A stretch of DNA of 64,000 nucleotides from Pseudidiomarina homiensis (GTDB taxonomy: Bacteria > Pseudomonadota > Gammaproteobacteria > Enterobacterales > Alteromonadaceae): the NCBI RefSeq assembly GCF_003987225.1, contig NZ_PIPX01000001.1:1488001-1552000 (forward strand), read 5' to 3'. Under the pieces are notes generated by a model, which had not been told where the DNA came from, did not search any database, and saw nothing but the letters and a program-made list of their open reading frames with translations. Each line of letters starts with the position of its first letter. The stretch's first letter is position 1. The position numbers were made by a program, and so were the translations under genes. Below are positions 10,202 through 19,041 of this stretch, piece by piece.

Positions 10202-10690
10202 ATGGCAAAAACCAACCTGATCACGCGTATCGGCCTCGCAAAACTGCAAGCTGAGCTGGATCACTTATGGCGTGTCGAACGTCGCGAGACTACCGAAAAG
10301 GTCGCTTGGGCGGCAAGCCTTGGCGATCGCTCGGAAAATGCTGACTACAAATACAACAAGCAAAAACTGCGACAGATAGACCGCCGCATTCGTTTTTTAC
10401 GTAAGCGCCTCGAAGTACTTAAAATTGTCGATTATGCCCCTGCTCAAGAAGGTAAAGTCTTTTTCGGTGCTACCGTGACCGTTGAAAACGAAAACGGCGA
10501 AGAAAAGACCTTTACCATCGTCGGCCCCGATGAAATCTACGATGACAAAACTGTGGTCTCCATTGATGCCCCGATGGCACGCGCTGCACTTGGCAAGTCG
10601 GTCGATGACGAGTTTAAAGTCACCACCCCCACTGGTCATCATTATTGGTACATCACCGACATCGACTACGTGCGCACAAAAGCGAATTAA
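10202..10690 (+). CDS. greB: Transcription elongation factor GreB
   Basis: A 162-residue transcript-cleavage factor that enters the RNA polymerase secondary channel and rescues backtracked complexes. The N-terminal coiled coil carries WAASLGDRSENADYKYNK with the catalytic acidic tip, and the C-terminal FKBP-like domain follows (GKVFFGATVTVEN, about 85 onward). GreB rather than GreA is indicated by ASLGDRSENADY, the RRIRFLRKRLE helix and C-terminal WYITDIDYV. In E. coli greB lies next to ompR and tex. Here it is preceded within 13 bases by the sensor kinase gene, so it may be read from that operon. Confidence 0.95.
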   Translation: MAKTNLITRIGLAKLQAELDHLWRVERRETTEKVAWAASLGDRSENADYKYNKQKLRQIDRRIRFLRKRLEVLKIVDYAPAQEGKVFFGATVTVENENGEEKTFTIVGPDEIYDDKTVVSIDAPMARAALGKSVDDEFKVTTPTGHHYWYITDIDYVRTKAN

Positions 10691-10702
10691 CCACGCTATC
10701 GT

Positions 10703-10719
10703 CTTAAGTTTCACTTAAG
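10703..10719 (+). promoter_or_regulatory. Perfect PmrA-box-like direct repeat upstream of LtaS-family gene
   Basis: CTTAAG (10703-10708), TTTCA, CTTAAG (10714-10719): two identical half-sites with 11-bp pitch, an exact fit to the PmrA-box pattern. It lies 46 bases before the GTG start at 10765, almost the same distance as the copy at 8064-8080 from its gene. It is outside any coding sequence (greB ends at 10690). The inference is that the two-component system at 8129-10188 controls the gene at 10765. Confidence 0.65.
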
Positions 10720-10764
10720 CTTACCACTGCACAATTTGCTCTAGCATTCATCAGGAGCAACATC

Positions 10765-12774
10765 GTGCACAAGAGCGTACTAACAATCCATCGTGGCCTC
10801 TCCGCATACCGCCCGCTGTTCATCATGTTAGGCCTCGGACTTGTGGGCCTAACAATGAGTCGGCTCTTGCTCTTTTGGCTTTATTTTGAGCGCGTAAGCA
10901 CTATGCCTGACTGGCCGACACTTTTATTAAGTGGTATTCGTGCCGATCTCATCGTTATTGGCTACCTACTCTCGATACCTTTACTTATTGCTCCGCTGCT
11001 CTTGTTACCGGTACTACGTCGCTGGTGGACAACTTTCTTGCGTATCTGGCTGGTTATAGGCCTGCTGTTTTTATTTTTTATGGAAGCCGCCACGCCGGCA
11101 TTTATCGCGCAATACGACGTGCGCCCGAATCGTCTTTTTATCGAATACCTGCTGTACCCGAAAGAAGTCATGAGTACACTTTGGTATGGCTTTAGAGGCT
11201 GGCTGTTGCTTACCATCGCACTCACCGTCGGCGGATTCGTTTTGTTGATTAAGCTCGCACGATCAGCAGGTTCACAACCAAGGGTTGCGAACTATCGCAG
11301 TGCCATACTTGTGTGGCCTTTATTGTTGATACTCACCCTTGTAGCGATACGCTCAACTCTTGATCATCGGCCCGCTAATCCAGCATTTTTTGCCCGCACC
11401 AGCGATGCTTTGGTGAACTCACTCATTATTAGCTCTGCGTATTCCGTCGAATTCGCGCTGTACAATATGCAATACGAGGACGCTGCGAGTGAGCAATATG
11501 GCAAGTTGAGTGAAACTGAGTTGCGTGATTTCGTTCAGCAAGTCGATTATTTTCAAGGTGAGAACTTCCCCTTTGCGGACTACCCGACAGTACATTGGCA
11601 AGAAGCTTCGGTGCAGCGTGAACAACCGCTGAATATTGTGGTTATTTTGGAAGAGAGCTTAGGTTATGGCTTCTATGAACGTGGTTTAACACCGGAACTA
11701 GCGCGTTGGTCCGCAGCCGGTTGGTGGTTTGAACAACTTTACGCAACTGGGACACGATCCGTGCGTGGCATCGAAGCTGTGGTGGCAGGCTTTTTGCCAA
11801 CGCCGGCGCGCAGCACCGTAAAACTAAGCCGTTCACAGCAGAAGTTCTTTACCTTGGCTGATGCCTTGCAACGTAATGGTTATCACACCGAATTTATCTA
11901 CGGTGGCGAATCCCACTTTGACAATATGCGGAGCTTTTTCACCGGCAACGGTTTTACTCACATTATCGATGAAAACGACTACCCTGCACCGTCTTTTGTA
12001 TCCAGTTGGGGCGTCAGTGACGAAGATTTATTTAGTAAAGCGCACGAGCGCTTCGTTACCTTGCAGCAACAGCAGCAACCCTTTTTCTCATTGGTTTTTA
12101 CATCGTCCAATCACGAGCCCTTTGAGTTGCCTGAGAATAAAATCACGCCGGCCGCTAACGCTCCCCAACAAAGTGTCGAAAACGCGGTTAAGTATGCTGA
12201 TTATGCACTCGGCCAATTTCTCGACCAAGCCAAAGCCAGCGACTATTGGTCAAACACTCTGTTTTTAGTCGTTGCTGATCATGATAACCGCGTTTACGGT
12301 GATGCCTTAGTCCCTGTCGACAAGTTTCATATTCCTGGACTTATTCTCGGCGCGGATCTAAAACCGCGGAAACTCACCAGCGTTACCAGCCAAGTAGACT
12401 TAGCGCCTACGTTACTGTCACTCGCAGGTGTGTCTGCCTACATACCCACGCTTGGGCAAGACTTGAGCGCAACTACAGAACCTGCAAATCGAGCATTTTT
12501 ACAATTTAATCAAACCTTTGCGTACCTAGATGGTGCTACGACACCAGCAAAGCTTACGGTCTTGCAACCTAATGCTCCCCCTCGTCAAACGACTTACGAA
12601 CTGGAGCACCGCAGTTTCGGCGTCCTCGCCGAGGCCTCGCCACAAGAAGCTAAGCGCGCCTTGGCGTGGGCCTTGTTACCTTCGTGGCTTTATCGCGAGC
12701 AACGCTACTATGTACCACTCGCCGCAACTACCATGACAAATCAACGTAAGGAGGTCGCAACCAGCGCAAAATGA
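10765..12774 (+). CDS. LTA synthase-family membrane sulfatase/phosphotransferase
   Basis: A 669-residue inner-membrane enzyme with about five N-terminal membrane helices (within residues 15-205) and a periplasmic alkaline-phosphatase/sulfatase-fold domain (about 285-560). Visible catalytic features are [16 protein letters not shown] (metal-binding Glu), [12 protein letters not shown] (candidate nucleophile Thr) and [11 protein letters not shown] (metal-binding Asp and His). Relatives move glycerophosphate or phosphoethanolamine groups onto envelope glycolipids or glycans; the substrate here cannot be read from sequence. It is not of the EptA type. The start is GTG with AGGAGC 7 bases away. 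A perfect PmrA-box-like site precedes it, linking it to the nearby two-component genes. Confidence 0.82.
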   Translation: MHKSVLTIHRGLSAYRPLFIMLGLGLVGLTMSRLLLFWLYFERVSTMPDWPTLLLSGIRADLIVIGYLLSIPLLIAPLLLLPVLRRWWTTFLRIWLVIGLLFLFFMEAATPAFIAQYDVRPNRLFIEYLLYPKEVMSTLWYGFRGWLLLTIALTVGGFVLLIKLARSAGSQPRVANYRSAILVWPLLLILTLVAIRSTLDHRPANPAFFARTSDALVNSLIISSAYSVEFALYNMQYEDAASEQYGKLSETELRDFVQQVDYFQGENFPFADYPTVHWQEASVQREQPLNIVVILEESLGYGFYERGLTPELARWSAAGWWFEQLYATGTRSVRGIEAVVAGFLPTPARSTVKLSRSQQKFFTLADALQRNGYHTEFIYGGESHFDNMRSFFTGNGFTHIIDENDYPAPSFVSSWGVSDEDLFSKAHERFVTLQQQQQPFFSLVFTSSNHEPFELPENKITPAANAPQQSVENAVKYADYALGQFLDQAKASDYWSNTLFLVVADHDNRVYGDALVPVDKFHIPGLILGADLKPRKLTSVTSQVDLAPTLLSLAGVSAYIPTLGQDLSATTEPANRAFLQFNQTFAYLDGATTPAKLTVLQPNAPPRQTTYELEHRSFGVLAEASPQEAKRALAWALLPSWLYREQRYYVPLAATTMTNQRKEVATSAK

Positions 12775-12824
12775 CTGCTATACTGCGCGGCAACTCAAAA
12801 GGATGTAACCAAGAGAGACTTTTT

Positions 12825-15158
12825 ATGAGCTCGATTTCTCAGCAAATCGCGACCGAGTTAGCGGTTAACGCACAACAAGTTCAAGCAGCAATCGCACTGC
12901 TTGATGAAGGCGCTACGGTGCCATTCATCGCCCGTTATCGCAAAGAGGTAACCGGCGGTTTAGATGACACCCAGTTACGTAACCTTGCTCAACGCCTAAC
13001 GTATTTGCGCGAGTTGAATGACCGCCGCGAAGTAATTTTGGCGAGCATTCGCGATCAAGAGAAGCTTACCCCAGAGCTTGAGAAGGCCATTCTGGCGACG
13101 CAGTCAAAAACTGAGTTGGAAGACCTGTATCTACCCTACAAGCCAAAGCGTCGTACGAAGGGGCAAATCGCCATTGAAGCGGGTCTTGAACCCCTTGCCG
13201 ACACCCTGTTGCAAGATCCGACACAAGATCCAGAGGCGCTCGCCGGTGAGTACCTCAATGCCGACGCAGGTTTTGCCGACAGTAAAGCAGTTCTCGAAGG
13301 TGCGCGTTTTATCCTAATGGAGCGTTTCGCCGAAGATGCCGCATTATTGAAGAAAGTTCGTGATTATCTATGGAATAATGGCGAGATCGCGAGCACTGTT
13401 GCCAACGGCAAGGAGCAAGAAGGCGCCAAATATCGTGATTACTTTGCTTTTAGCGAAGCCTTGAAGAAAATCCCTTCGCATCGCGCATTAGCGCTGTTCC
13501 GAGGCCGCAATGAAGGCATCTTGCAACTGAAACTTGATGCCGACCCGCAGCAAGAAGATCCCAAAGCACGTAGCTATGGCGAACAACTTGTTGCCGACCA
13601 CCTCGGGTTTGCGCCTGCCGGCCGTGCGGCTGACGCTTGGTTACAGCAAACCATTCAGTGGACTTGGCGTATCAAGTTGTTGCTGCACATGGAAACCGAG
13701 CTCTTCGGCACTGTGCGCGAGCGTGCTGAAGCGGATGCCATCAAGATCTTTGCGAATAACCTTAAAGACTTATTGATGGCCGCACCAGCTGGCGCAAAAA
13801 CAACCATGGGTCTCGATCCGGGTGTACGCACCGGCATCAAAGTCGCGGTGGTCGACAGTACCGGCAAAGTACTTGGCACCAATACCGTGTTCCCGTTTCA
13901 GCCACAAAATCAGGTTGATAAAGCAATGCGTACCTTAGCTGGCATGTGCAAACAGCACAAAGTCGAGCTGATTGCGATTGGCAACGGTACTCATTCACGC
14001 GAAACCGACAAATTGGTCAGCGATATGCTGAAAGCCAACAGCGATCTAAAGGTGAACAAGGTCATTGTTAACGAGGCAGGCGCATCCGTCTATTCGGCAT
14101 CAGAGTTAGCTGCGCAAGAATTCCCAGATCTCGACGTTTCGCTGCGTGGCGCAGTTTCTATTGCCCGACGCCTGCAAGATCCACTTGCCGAACTGGTCAA
14201 GATCGAGCCGAAATCTATTGGCGTTGGCCAGTATCAACACGACGTCAGTCAAGCACAATTGGCGCAAAGCCTTGATGCTGTTGTCGAAGACTGTGTTAAC
14301 GCCGTTGGGGTCGACGCCAACACCGCATCGGTCGCCTTGCTTGCGCGCGTCGCAGGTTTGAACAAAACGCTCGCGCAGAATATTGTCGCTCATCGTGACA
14401 GCAACGGTCGCTTTGCCAATCGTAAGGCACTCCTCGATGTGGCGCGCATGGGGCCGAAATCCTTTGAGCAAGCCGCCGGCTTTATGCGCATTATGGACGG
14501 CGATCAGCCGCTCGATCGCTCAGCGGTTCACCCTGAGGCCTACCCTCTGGTTGAAAAGATTGCCGCAGACCATAACAAACAAGTGACAGAACTGATTGGT
14601 GATGGTCAATTTTTACGCGGCTTGAACGCACAAAGCTACACCGATGAAAAATTTGGTTTGCCGACGGTTCGCGATATTCTTCGCGAACTCGATAAACCGG
14701 GCCGTGACCCGCGTCCCGAGTTTAAAACCGCCACCTTCAAAGAGGGTGTCGACACCTTGCAGGATTTACGCCCCGGTATGACGCTTGAAGGTGTTGTTTC
14801 CAACGTTGCTGCCTTCGGCGCATTTGTTGATATTGGTGTGCATCAAGACGGGCTTGTCCATGTTAGTGCGCTCTCCAATAACTTCGTCAGCGACCCACGC
14901 GAAGTTGTTAAAGCTGGCGATATCGTGAAAGTGAAGGTTCTTGAAGTTGATGTGCAGCGAAAGCGCATCAGCTTGACCATGCGCTTGCAAGACGAAACGC
15001 CAGCACCAAGTGCCAAGAAAGCCGAAGTAGCAAAGGGCAAGGCACGACAAGGCGACAAAGGTCATAAGCCACGGTCGACAACAAAAGGCCCTCAACCTGC
15101 AGCAAACTCCGCCATGGGCTCAGCATTTGCAGAAGCATTTGCGAAGGCAAAAAAATAG
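12825..15158 (+). CDS. tex: RNA-binding transcriptional accessory protein Tex
   Basis: A 777-residue protein of the Tex/YhgF family, a conserved nucleic-acid-binding factor linked to transcription. It has an N-terminal helical region, a YqgF-like RNase H fold ([18 protein letters not shown], about 330), helix-hairpin-helix segments (about 500-560) and a C-terminal S1 domain ([26 protein letters not shown]). The tail is basic and low-complexity. The reading frame continues 18 codons upstream to 12771, overlapping the previous gene. ATG 12825 gives the family N-terminus ([12 protein letters not shown]) and follows AAGAGAG. The length matches E. coli YhgF (773). Confidence 0.94.
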   Translation: MSSISQQIATELAVNAQQVQAAIALLDEGATVPFIARYRKEVTGGLDDTQLRNLAQRLTYLRELNDRREVILASIRDQEKLTPELEKAILATQSKTELEDLYLPYKPKRRTKGQIAIEAGLEPLADTLLQDPTQDPEALAGEYLNADAGFADSKAVLEGARFILMERFAEDAALLKKVRDYLWNNGEIASTVANGKEQEGAKYRDYFAFSEALKKIPSHRALALFRGRNEGILQLKLDADPQQEDPKARSYGEQLVADHLGFAPAGRAADAWLQQTIQWTWRIKLLLHMETELFGTVRERAEADAIKIFANNLKDLLMAAPAGAKTTMGLDPGVRTGIKVAVVDSTGKVLGTNTVFPFQPQNQVDKAMRTLAGMCKQHKVELIAIGNGTHSRETDKLVSDMLKANSDLKVNKVIVNEAGASVYSASELAAQEFPDLDVSLRGAVSIARRLQDPLAELVKIEPKSIGVGQYQHDVSQAQLAQSLDAVVEDCVNAVGVDANTASVALLARVAGLNKTLAQNIVAHRDSNGRFANRKALLDVARMGPKSFEQAAGFMRIMDGDQPLDRSAVHPEAYPLVEKIAADHNKQVTELIGDGQFLRGLNAQSYTDEKFGLPTVRDILRELDKPGRDPRPEFKTATFKEGVDTLQDLRPGMTLEGVVSNVAAFGAFVDIGVHQDGLVHVSALSNNFVSDPREVVKAGDIVKVKVLEVDVQRKRISLTMRLQDETPAPSAKKAEVAKGKARQGDKGHKPRSTTKGPQPAANSAMGSAFAEAFAKAKK

Positions 15159-15182
15159 CTCTACGCGAAACCACGTAGAGCT
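15157..15182 (+). terminator. Hairpin directly after tex
   Basis: AGCTCTACG (15157-15165) and CGTAGAGCT (15174-15182) form a perfect 9-bp stem with an 8-base loop, starting within the tex stop codon. No T-run follows, so it may protect the 3' end or act with the stronger terminator 17 bases downstream. Confidence 0.5.
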
Positions 15183-15198
15183 ACTTTAGAAAAATCAT

Positions 15199-15227
15199 AG
15201 CGAGGCTTGTACAGCCTCGCTTTTTTT
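15199..15227 (+). terminator. Intrinsic terminator after tex
   Basis: AGCGAGGCT (15199-15207) pairs with AGCCTCGCT (15213-15221) around a 5-base loop, followed by a T-run to 15227. This is a classic factor-independent terminator for tex. It overlaps the stop codon of the convergent desaturase gene. Confidence 0.88.
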
Positions 15228-16368
15228 ACGATTGAACGAGCTGTGGAGTGCGCAGCATTTGTTTGAAATTACGCTTGTGCTCTTCAAAAGCGGAGCGTAA
15301 CTCTGCGACTTTCGCATGCATGTCATCCATCGTTGGTACATGATCCGCCAAAGCTTTGGTTTTACTATCTAGCAATTGCTTGCGCGCTTGATAGTACTCG
15401 CGTAAGCGCAAGATCAATGCATCATACTCGTCATGCAGTTTCTGCAAGGTTGTCTCGCAACCAATCGCCGCTGTTGCTTTGGCTTTCTTGAACTGCATTT
15501 CCAGCTTAGCCTTTTCAATTTGGTAGCCATTCGTACGCTTCAAATTGCGCGTTAAGCCTAACCACGAACAACTGCGAATGAGCCATTTGGTCGGGTCAAA
15601 CTGCCACCAACGAATGCCGTTGCGATAATCCGCTGAGAAGATGTGATGGAAATTATGGTAGCCCTCACCAAAGGTAAGTAACGCCAACACGCCATTATCT
15701 CGCGCAGTATTTCGGTCGGTGTAAGTTTGCTTACCCCATATGTGCGCCAGCGAATTAATAAAGAAGGTCGTGTGATGGTTGATCACCAAGCGCGCGAAGC
15801 CGACTAAGATAATCGCCCCCCAAACGTCACCAAGCATCAAACCAACTGCGACAGGCCAACCGATTGTCGTCAGTAGTGTCAGCGTCAAATAATGGCGGTG
15901 CTGCCACATGACCACTCGGTCATTCTGCAAGTCTTTGACATTGTTGTAGTCGTGATAACGCGATGCTTGATACTCGCGCAACATCCAGCCGATGTGCGAA
16001 TACCAAAAGCCGCGCTTAGCTGAATACGGGTCATTGTCGTTGTCATCAACATGCTTATGATGTTCGCGATGATCTGACGACCAGTGCAACGCACTGTTTT
16101 GTACGGCTAATGCACCACCCAGTGCAAACAACACACGCAGTGACCAATGCGCATCATAAGCGCGATGTGACCACAAACGGTGGTAGCCAGCAGTAATTGA
16201 AATACCGGCAAAAGCAATAGTGCCAATGAGCGCAAACCATAGGCCTGCGGAGAAACCCTGCGTTAGGCCATACCAAGGCACACCTACTGCAGCAACGAGA
16301 AAAGTGATAGCAAAAACGAGGGTATTGAGCCAAATGACTTTTGGCTTTGCAACTGAAGACTTCGACAT
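15226..16368 (-). CDS. Membrane fatty acid (acyl-CoA delta-9) desaturase
   Basis: A 380-residue integral membrane di-iron desaturase that would introduce a cis double bond into acyl chains, adjusting membrane fluidity. It has four membrane segments and the three histidine boxes: HRLWSH (about 63), the HREHHKH region (about 100) and EGYHNFHH (about 237). An extra C-terminal charged helical tail of about 90 residues follows the catalytic core. The gene is divergent from fabR, and a FabR-type operator lies between them. Repression by FabR in response to unsaturated acyl groups is therefore likely. The exact substrate (acyl-CoA or lipid-bound) cannot be read from sequence. Confidence 0.9.
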   Translation of the reverse strand: MSKSSVAKPKVIWLNTLVFAITFLVAAVGVPWYGLTQGFSAGLWFALIGTIAFAGISITAGYHRLWSHRAYDAHWSLRVLFALGGALAVQNSALHWSSDHREHHKHVDDNDNDPYSAKRGFWYSHIGWMLREYQASRYHDYNNVKDLQNDRVVMWQHRHYLTLTLLTTIGWPVAVGLMLGDVWGAIILVGFARLVINHHTTFFINSLAHIWGKQTYTDRNTARDNGVLALLTFGEGYHNFHHIFSADYRNGIRWWQFDPTKWLIRSCSWLGLTRNLKRTNGYQIEKAKLEMQFKKAKATAAIGCETTLQKLHDEYDALILRLREYYQARKQLLDSKTKALADHVPTMDDMHAKVAELRSAFEEHKRNFKQMLRTPQLVQS

Positions 16369-16423
16369 AAAAAACCTATATTAAAAAATCGGCATGTTCG
16401 CATTTCGTAAGCACAAAACTTTA

Positions 16424-16441
16424 AGCGAACATGTGTACGCT
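16424..16441. promoter_or_regulatory. FabR-type operator between desaturase and fabR
   Basis: AGCGAACATGTGTACGCT is an 18-base near-perfect palindrome fitting AGCGNACA-N2-TGTNCGCT, the pattern I recall for FabR sites at fabA and fabB. It is 55 bases from the desaturase start and 122 from fabR. An extra half-site CATGTTCGC (16393-16401), the exact reverse complement of bases 16425-16433, lies closer to the desaturase gene. Confidence 0.7.
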
Positions 16442-16563
16442 GAATTTACGCATCTTTGCCGTACCTTGCAACTATTATTTGCCTTAAATCGACGAATTGC
16501 GTGCACAAGCGTTCACTGACATAATCACGACTTTAGGCAACCCAACGCGAAGGAAGTTCAGTC

Positions 16564-17187
16564 ATGGCAGGTGTACGAGCCGCGCAAAAAGAGAAAACGC
16601 GACGGGCGCTGATCCAAGCGGCAATGAATCAGCTCAGTGCTGAGCATGGCTATGCGTCGTTGAGCTTGCGTGAAGTTGCGCGGGAAGCCGGCATTGCGCC
16701 AACGTCGTTTTACCGCCATTTTCAAAACATGGAAGAGCTAGGTATGACCTTGGTTGATGAAGGTGGTCTCGCTTTGCGGCAATTACTACGCCAGTCACGC
16801 CAACAGATTGCCAAAGGTGGTTCGATTATCCGCGCTTCGGTCACCACGTTTATGGAGTTTGTTGCTAACAACACCGCTATCTTCCGCTTGTTACTACAGG
16901 AAAAATCGGGAAACTCGCGTGAATTTCGTCTTGCTGTACAACGTGAAGTCGAACATTTTACAGCCGAACTCGTCGACTACCTCGTCGACGAGCAGGACTT
17001 TGAACGCAGTCTTGCTGAGCTACACGCCGACGCTATCGTACGCATCGTGTTCAGTGTCGGTGCTGATGCACTCGATGCCTCTGCAGCAGAACGCCACGAA
17101 CTTTTGGAAACGACCATAGCGCAAGTGCGCATTGTTGCACGAGGCGCTGCGGTTACCCGTACATTGGCCAAGTCAACGAAATCATAA
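16564..17187 (+). CDS. fabR: TetR-family repressor FabR
   Basis: A 207-residue TetR-family repressor of unsaturated fatty acid synthesis. The helix-turn-helix region [22 protein letters not shown] (residues about 35-56; key residues REAG, TSFYRHF) is almost identical to E. coli Fab[17 protein letters not shown] in the ligand domain is also FabR-like. Start ATG follows GAAGGAAG. The gene is divergent from a desaturase with a FabR-type palindrome in between, so it probably controls that gene and perhaps itself. DesT of pseudomonads is the functional analogue. The last 35 bases overlap the convergent transporter gene. Confidence 0.92.
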   Translation: MAGVRAAQKEKTRRALIQAAMNQLSAEHGYASLSLREVAREAGIAPTSFYRHFQNMEELGMTLVDEGGLALRQLLRQSRQQIAKGGSIIRASVTTFMEFVANNTAIFRLLLQEKSGNSREFRLAVQREVEHFTAELVDYLVDEQDFERSLAELHADAIVRIVFSVGADALDASAAERHELLETTIAQVRIVARGAAVTRTLAKSTKS

Positions 17188-18931
17188 GCAACGCCACCAC
17201 CGCCATTGCCACCGACAAGGGCAGGCCTAAACGCCAATAATCAGAAAACTTGTAACCGCCAGGGCCCATGACCAGTATGTTTGATTGGTGTCCAATTGGC
17301 GTTAGGAACGGCAATGATGCGCCCATCGCAACCGCCATTAAAAAAGGGTCCTGCGACGCCTCTAACGTGTTTGCCATACTGAGCCCAATTGGCGCCATCA
17401 ATACTGCAGCGGCAGCATTATTAATAATATTCGAAAGCAGCATAGTAACGACCAATAACAGGCTTATCGCAACCATCCCAGGAGCGTCCTGACTTACCCA
17501 CAAAGCCATGCTCGCTAAGGTATCTGCAGCACCACTACGCTCCAATGCACCGCCGAGCGGAATGGTTGCCGCTAACAGCACAATAATCGGCCATTCAATG
17601 TGTTCGTATAGCTCACGTATGGGGATAACATTAGCCAAGACCATCAGTCCCGCCGCCATACTAAAGGCCACCGGCACACTTAAAAGGTCAAAGGCACTGG
17701 CCAACACCGCTCCGGCAAAAATACCCAGCGGCATGATCAGTTGGCGTTTTTTGCCAAGCCGTAAGCTACGTTGCGCTAAAGGAAAACAGCCAAAACGGTT
17801 AAATACATCGTTCAAAACCTCTGCGTCACCTTGCAGAAGCAAAACATCTCCCGGCTTAAAACGCACATCAGAGAGGCTTGGTTTTAACGGCTGTCCTTCT
17901 CGCGCTACGGCGAGAACGTTTACCCCAAACCGATGGCGTAACCGCAAGTCCGCGGCAGATCGGCCAATTAAACGTGAGTCATGCCCAACAATACCTTCGA
18001 TCACCTTTATTTCGTCGGAAACCAAGAACCGAGTATCGATTTCTTCCTCAGCGTTCAGTTCGAACTTTGTGGCATCGAGGATTTCTTGCAAAGTGCTAGC
18101 GTCGGCCTCGACAATGAGCACATCTTCGGCCCGCAAACGCTGATAACGAGGTGGTGCAGTGATCATCTGTTTGCCACGTTTAAGCGCAACCACGGCAAAG
18201 TTTTCTTTGATTTTGGACTCAAACTCAAACAACGTATGCCCAACCAGTGTTGCTCCCTCAGGTAGGTAAAGTTCAGTCAAGTAAGCGCTGACGTCATACG
18301 GAGACGTCGAAGTGTCACGACTTTTATTACGCGGCACCAGCCAATGCGCCGTAAGCCACATGAGCACCAATCCAGCAACTGCAACCGCTAGTCCAACTGG
18401 GGTAAAATCAAAAATCCCGAAGGGCTCGGCGCCATGGCTCGCACGGATGTCTGAAATGATAATATTTGGCGGTGTACCGATCATGGTGATCGTACCGCCG
18501 AGTAAGGAACCGAACGCCATCGGCATTAGCATTAGCGAAGCATGTCCGGCACCATTCCGCGATAGCTGTAAAGCAACGGGAATCATAATCGCCATCGCCC
18601 CAGTATTGCTTATAAAGGCCGAAACAAAGGTGGTAAGGCTGGTTAAGACGATCATTTGTAGCCAAACCCGATCACCCATTTGCTTGACGCCGCTGGCCAT
18701 CGTATCGACAACCCCCGAACGCCATAACGCATGGCTGATTACCAATACTGCAGCGACGGTGATAACCGCGGCATTACCAAAACCTGAAAACACGTCTTGG
18801 CGTGGGATAAGGCCCACAATATAAGCAGCGAACAGCGCGCCCATGGCGACAAAGTCATAACGCCAACGGTCGATCACAAAAAGCACCAAAGCTGTGACGA
18901 GGATCACCCCAATCCAGATTTGATCGGCCAT
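17153..18931 (-). CDS. SLC13-family permease with two TrkA-C (RCK) domains
   Basis: A 592-residue inner-membrane transporter. Two blocks of membrane helices (about 1-195 and 400-592) flank a cytoplasmic stretch with two TrkA-C/RCK-type regulatory domains (about 205-290 and 300-380, the second reading [12 protein letters not shown]). Conserved segments include [12 protein letters not shown] and [15 protein letters not shown], typical of the SLC13/CitT-like group. Members carry sulfate, dicarboxylates or related anions, usually with sodium; the substrate is not predictable here. Its 3' end overlaps fabR on the opposite strand by 35 bases. It is divergent from the S9 peptidase gene at 19042. Confidence 0.85.
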   Translation of the reverse strand: MADQIWIGVILVTALVLFVIDRWRYDFVAMGALFAAYIVGLIPRQDVFSGFGNAAVITVAAVLVISHALWRSGVVDTMASGVKQMGDRVWLQMIVLTSLTTFVSAFISNTGAMAIMIPVALQLSRNGAGHASLMLMPMAFGSLLGGTITMIGTPPNIIISDIRASHGAEPFGIFDFTPVGLAVAVAGLVLMWLTAHWLVPRNKSRDTSTSPYDVSAYLTELYLPEGATLVGHTLFEFESKIKENFAVVALKRGKQMITAPPRYQRLRAEDVLIVEADASTLQEILDATKFELNAEEEIDTRFLVSDEIKVIEGIVGHDSRLIGRSAADLRLRHRFGVNVLAVAREGQPLKPSLSDVRFKPGDVLLLQGDAEVLNDVFNRFGCFPLAQRSLRLGKKRQLIMPLGIFAGAVLASAFDLLSVPVAFSMAAGLMVLANVIPIRELYEHIEWPIIVLLAATIPLGGALERSGAADTLASMALWVSQDAPGMVAISLLLVVTMLLSNIINNAAAAVLMAPIGLSMANTLEASQDPFLMAVAMGASLPFLTPIGHQSNILVMGPGGYKFSDYWRLGLPLSVAMAVVALLMISLTWPMYG

Positions 18932-19041
18932 ACTAAGTTTCCTTATTATTCTTAGTCTTGCTTAGAGTGGCTTGATTTCGTGGGAAGTCAACCATTTTGC
19001 TGCTACTATGTTGAAGAAAAATAACACTATAGGAGAGAAAG

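Noticed and set aside
12771-12824. Upstream start for tex overlapping the LtaS-family gene
   Set aside because: It would add 18 residues unlike Tex; the ATG at 12825 has a ribosome site and the family N-terminus.
16499-16518. Second FabR-like site near fabR (GCGTGCACAAGCGTTCACTG)
   Set aside because: It shares some bases with the operator but fails the palindrome and the spacing of the consensus.
17508-18143. Long plus-strand open frame (about 211 codons) inside the SLC13 transporter gene
   Set aside because: It lies wholly antisense to a well-supported membrane protein, its translation shows no recognisable domain, and no ribosome site or conserved context supports it.
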